Origin: Streptomyces sp. NRRL F-5727
Lineage (GTDB): Bacteria; Actinomycetota; Actinomycetes; Streptomycetales; Streptomycetaceae
Assembly: GCF_000719555.1 (NCBI RefSeq)
Contig: NZ_JOGX01000034.1
Coordinates: 5,483 to 69,482 of the forward strand
Reading direction: 5' to 3'
Length of the DNA stretch: 64,000 nt
In this document: positions 62,140 to 64,000 of the stretch, one piece after another
How positions within the stretch are numbered: position 1 is the first letter of the stretch
Layout of the letters: the number at the start of each line of letters is the position of its first letter
Made by a program: the position numbers and the translations under genes
Notes under the pieces: generated by a model
Told to the model about the DNA's origin: nothing
What the model saw: only the letters and a program-made list of their open reading frames with translations
Databases searched by the model: none

Positions 62140-63951
62140 ATGACCGACGCCGCCGACCACCCCGTGCCCGCGCTGCCCGACGTGGCCCCCGCCGCCTGGC
62201 GCGAGGCCAACAGGCGCCTGCTCGCCAAGGCGATCGGCGAATGGTGTTTCGAAGACATGCTGAAGGCGGAGGACGCCGGCGACGGGGAGTACCGCGTCGG
62301 CCTCGCCAGCGGGGCGACCTACGCCTTCCGCGCCCGCCCCGGCGCCTTCGGCTGGCTGCGCGTCGACCCCGACTCGATCACCCGCACCGCCACCAGCATG
62401 CTCGGCAACTCCATCGCCCAGCCCGCCTGGGACGCCCTGCAGTTCCTGATGGAGGCCGCCACCACCATCGACAGCGACCCCTCCACGCTCGCCACCTACT
62501 TCACCGAGCTCTCCGCCACCCTCGCCGTCGACGCCGCCCGCCTCACCCACGGCGGCGAGACGGCCGCCGAACTGCGGGCGCTCGACCACACCGAGCTGGA
62601 GTGCCGGATGACCGGGCACAACCTCCTCGTCGCCAACAAGGGCCGCATCGGCTTCTCGGCCACCGACGTCCGCGCCTACGCCCCCGAGTCCGCCCAGACC
62701 CTGCACCTCCTCTGGGTCGCCGTCCACCGCGGCCTCGCCGAATTCCGCGGCACCTCGGAACTGTCCGAAAAAAACATCCTGGAAAGGGAGTTGGACGAGG
62801 AGACCCGGACCCGCTTCACGGCGGTGCTGACCGGCGCCGGCGTCGACCCGCAGAGCTACGTCTGGATGCCCGTGCACCCCTGGCAGTGGGACCACGCCGT
62901 GCAGACCCTGCACGCCGCCGACGTGGCCCAGCGCCGGATCATCCCGCTCGGCGAGAGCCCCGACGCGTACCTGCCCGGCCAGTCCATCCGGACGATGGCC
63001 AACGTCACCACGCCCGACCGGTACGACGTCAAACTCCCCCTGAAGATCCTCAACACCCTGGTCTGGCGCGGCATCCCGCCCCACTGCACCATGGGCGCCC
63101 CGGTCGTCACCCAGTGGCTGCGCGGACTCGTCGAGCGCGACCCGTTCCTCACCGACGAGTGCCGGACCGTCTTCCTCGGCGAGGTCGCCTCCGTGACGGT
63201 CCGTCACCCCTATCTGTCCACCCTCGACCAGGCCCCGTACCAGCACCTGGAGACCCTCGGCTGCATCTGGCGCGACTCGGTCTCGGCCCGCAGGGACCCC
63301 GGCGAACGGGTCCGCACCTTCGCCTCGCTCCTGCACGTCGACAGCGCCGGCACCGCCTTCGTCGCCGAACTCGTCCGCACCTCCGGCCTCGACCCGCAGG
63401 AGTGGCTGCGGCGCCTCTTCGACACCCTCCTGGTGCCGGTCATGCACGTGCTCTACCGGTACGGCGTCACCTTCAACCCGCACGGCCAGAACACCCTCAT
63501 CGGCTACGACGACCACGACGTCCCCGCCCGGCTCTACCTCAAGGACTTCGTCGACGACGTCTGCGTCTCCTTCACCGACGTGCCCGAACGCGGCCCCGAG
63601 CCCGACGGCCACGACCACGTGCTGCCCCGCAAGCACCCGTCGATCATCAAGCAGCACGTCGTCGACCAGGTCTTCGTCGGCCACTTCCGCTATCTGGCCC
63701 CCCTCTGCGCCGACCAGCTCGGCGTCCCCGAGAAGACCTTCTGGCGACTGGTCCGGCAGACGATCCTCGACTTCCAGAAGCGCTTCCCCGAGCTGGCGGA
63801 ACGATTCGCCGAGTACGACCTGCTCACCCCGGAGATCCCCCGCTACGGCCTCAACCGCGACCGCATCGTCGTCACCCGGTACGGCGACCGCGCGCTGCGC
63901 CACGCGCTGTTCCCGAACGGCACCCACCCCAACCCGCTCGCCGAAGGCTGA
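62140..63951 (+). CDS. IucA/IucC-family NIS siderophore synthetase
   Basis: This is 603 residues from ATG 62140. Typical features of NRPS-independent siderophore synthetases: ECRMTGHNLLVANKGRIGFS (ATP-binding region), VWMPVHPWQWDH, IRTMANVTTPDRYDVKLPL (hydroxyl/carboxyl substrate region), YRYGVTFNPHGQN with catalytic-loop Asn, and LYLKDFVDD. The enzyme adenylates a carboxylate such as citrate or succinate and condenses it with an amine or hydroxamate. The divergent exporter, iron box and nearby FecBCD uptake complete a siderophore locus. The product cannot be named from one synthetase. Confidence 0.93.
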   Translation: MTDAADHPVPALPDVAPAAWREANRRLLAKAIGEWCFEDMLKAEDAGDGEYRVGLASGATYAFRARPGAFGWLRVDPDSITRTATSMLGNSIAQPAWDALQFLMEAATTIDSDPSTLATYFTELSATLAVDAARLTHGGETAAELRALDHTELECRMTGHNLLVANKGRIGFSATDVRAYAPESAQTLHLLWVAVHRGLAEFRGTSELSEKNILERELDEETRTRFTAVLTGAGVDPQSYVWMPVHPWQWDHAVQTLHAADVAQRRIIPLGESPDAYLPGQSIRTMANVTTPDRYDVKLPLKILNTLVWRGIPPHCTMGAPVVTQWLRGLVERDPFLTDECRTVFLGEVASVTVRHPYLSTLDQAPYQHLETLGCIWRDSVSARRDPGERVRTFASLLHVDSAGTAFVAELVRTSGLDPQEWLRRLFDTLLVPVMHVLYRYGVTFNPHGQNTLIGYDDHDVPARLYLKDFVDDVCVSFTDVPERGPEPDGHDHVLPRKHPSIIKQHVVDQVFVGHFRYLAPLCADQLGVPEKTFWRLVRQTILDFQKRFPELAERFAEYDLLTPEIPRYGLNRDRIVVTRYGDRALRHALFPNGTHPNPLAEG

Positions 63952-63963
63952 GGAGGACCGGCC

Positions 63964-64000
63964 GTGACACCCCTGACCCGCACCCTGCCCGCCCCCGTCG
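63964..64000 (+). CDS. next gene of the siderophore operon, cut by the window edge
   Basis: GTG 63964 lies 8 bases after GAGGAGG and 12 bases after the synthetase stop. Only 12 codons are visible (VTPLTRTLPAPV), too few to identify. Another biosynthetic enzyme is expected. Confidence 0.6.
   Translation, partial: MTPLTRTLPAPV

Noticed and set aside
62769..62775. Run of seven A in the siderophore synthetase gene as a slippage or frameshift site
   Set aside because: The protein stays in frame through it (SEKNILERE) and all downstream motifs are in the same frame, so no recoding is needed.
1..64000. CRISPR arrays, rRNA or tRNA genes
   Set aside because: No regularly spaced repeats, rRNA cores or cloverleaf patterns were noticed. 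tRNA absence was judged by eye only; a tRNA scan would settle it.

Overview
The window reads as Streptomyces or a close relative. Base composition is very GC-rich, third codon positions are almost always G or C, GTG and TTG starts with purine-rich ribosome binding sites are common, and the families are typical of the genus (zinc-ribbon XRE regulators, DUF6479, golvesin/SGNH exoproteins, FecBCD siderophore uptake, IucA/IucC synthetase). I recognise no rRNA, tRNA or CRISPR array.

0-1.5 kb: the 3' part of a large serine recombinase followed by a protein resembling recombination directionality factors, closed by a strong hairpin. This looks like one end of an integrated element.

1.5-14.5 kb: the most unusual region. 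A tight leftward operon (10592 down to 1542) encodes an unknown protein, a thymidylate-kinase-like P-loop kinase, a PEP-mutase-like enzyme, a Nudix protein, a TylF-type methyltransferase, a 2-hydroxyacid dehydrogenase, a nucleotidyltransferase, a radical SAM/SPASM protein, a 2OG-Fe(II) oxygenase, a 53-residue peptide that looks like a RiPP precursor, and an HExxH peptide-modification protein. A divergent zinc-ribbon/XRE regulator, an asparaginase, a DUF296 protein and a second nucleotidyltransferase follow. One 18-bp motif, at 10663-10680 and inverted at 14552-14569, sits in the promoter regions at both ends and is the likely operator. Enzymes for peptide tailoring, C-P chemistry and nucleotide activation share one transcription unit. 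Three of its genes are broken as written: a frameshift in the HExxH gene, an in-frame TGA plus a Cys-to-Ser change in the radical SAM gene, and a frameshift in the dehydrogenase. The Nudix box is also degenerate.

14.7-23.5 kb: a conflict-system graveyard. It holds an anti-sigma-like ATPase, a WXG-type polymorphic toxin with a nuclease-like C-terminus and probable immunity gene, a truncated ARMT1-like pseudogene, a multiply frameshifted drmA (DISARM helicase) pseudogene cut by a truncated IS5-type element, a lower-GC pair (HETSH-motif protein plus small partner), and a second IS remnant.

23.5-35 kb: a three-gene module around a membrane-anchored CHAT (caspase-like) protein, then secreted proteins: a ricin-type lectin, a 1292-residue exoprotein joining a transglycosylase-like domain to an SGNH hydrolase, a DUF4397 protein and a class E/F-like sortase.

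35-43.5 kb: a probable cyanophycin-scavenging locus. A broken aspartase fragment is followed by a secreted cyanophycinase-like protein with a pre-peptidase C-terminal domain. Divergent from it is an operon for an amino-acid ABC transporter, an M20 peptidase and a second cyanophycinase, then an RpiR-family regulator. The likely flow is polymer cleavage outside, dipeptide or amino-acid uptake, and dipeptide hydrolysis inside.

43.9-56.2 kb: DUF6479 protein, MMPL transporter, two convergent histidine kinase/response regulator pairs, a DUF418-like membrane protein, an ABC exporter, a BTAD-regulator remnant, a DUF302 protein and a small membrane protein.

56.3-64 kb: an iron-regulated siderophore locus. 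fecE-fecB-fecCD (the permease a double-length fusion) follows one iron box; a DHA2-type exporter and an IucA/IucC synthetase diverge from a second, perfectly symmetric iron box. The next gene starts at 63964 and runs off the window.
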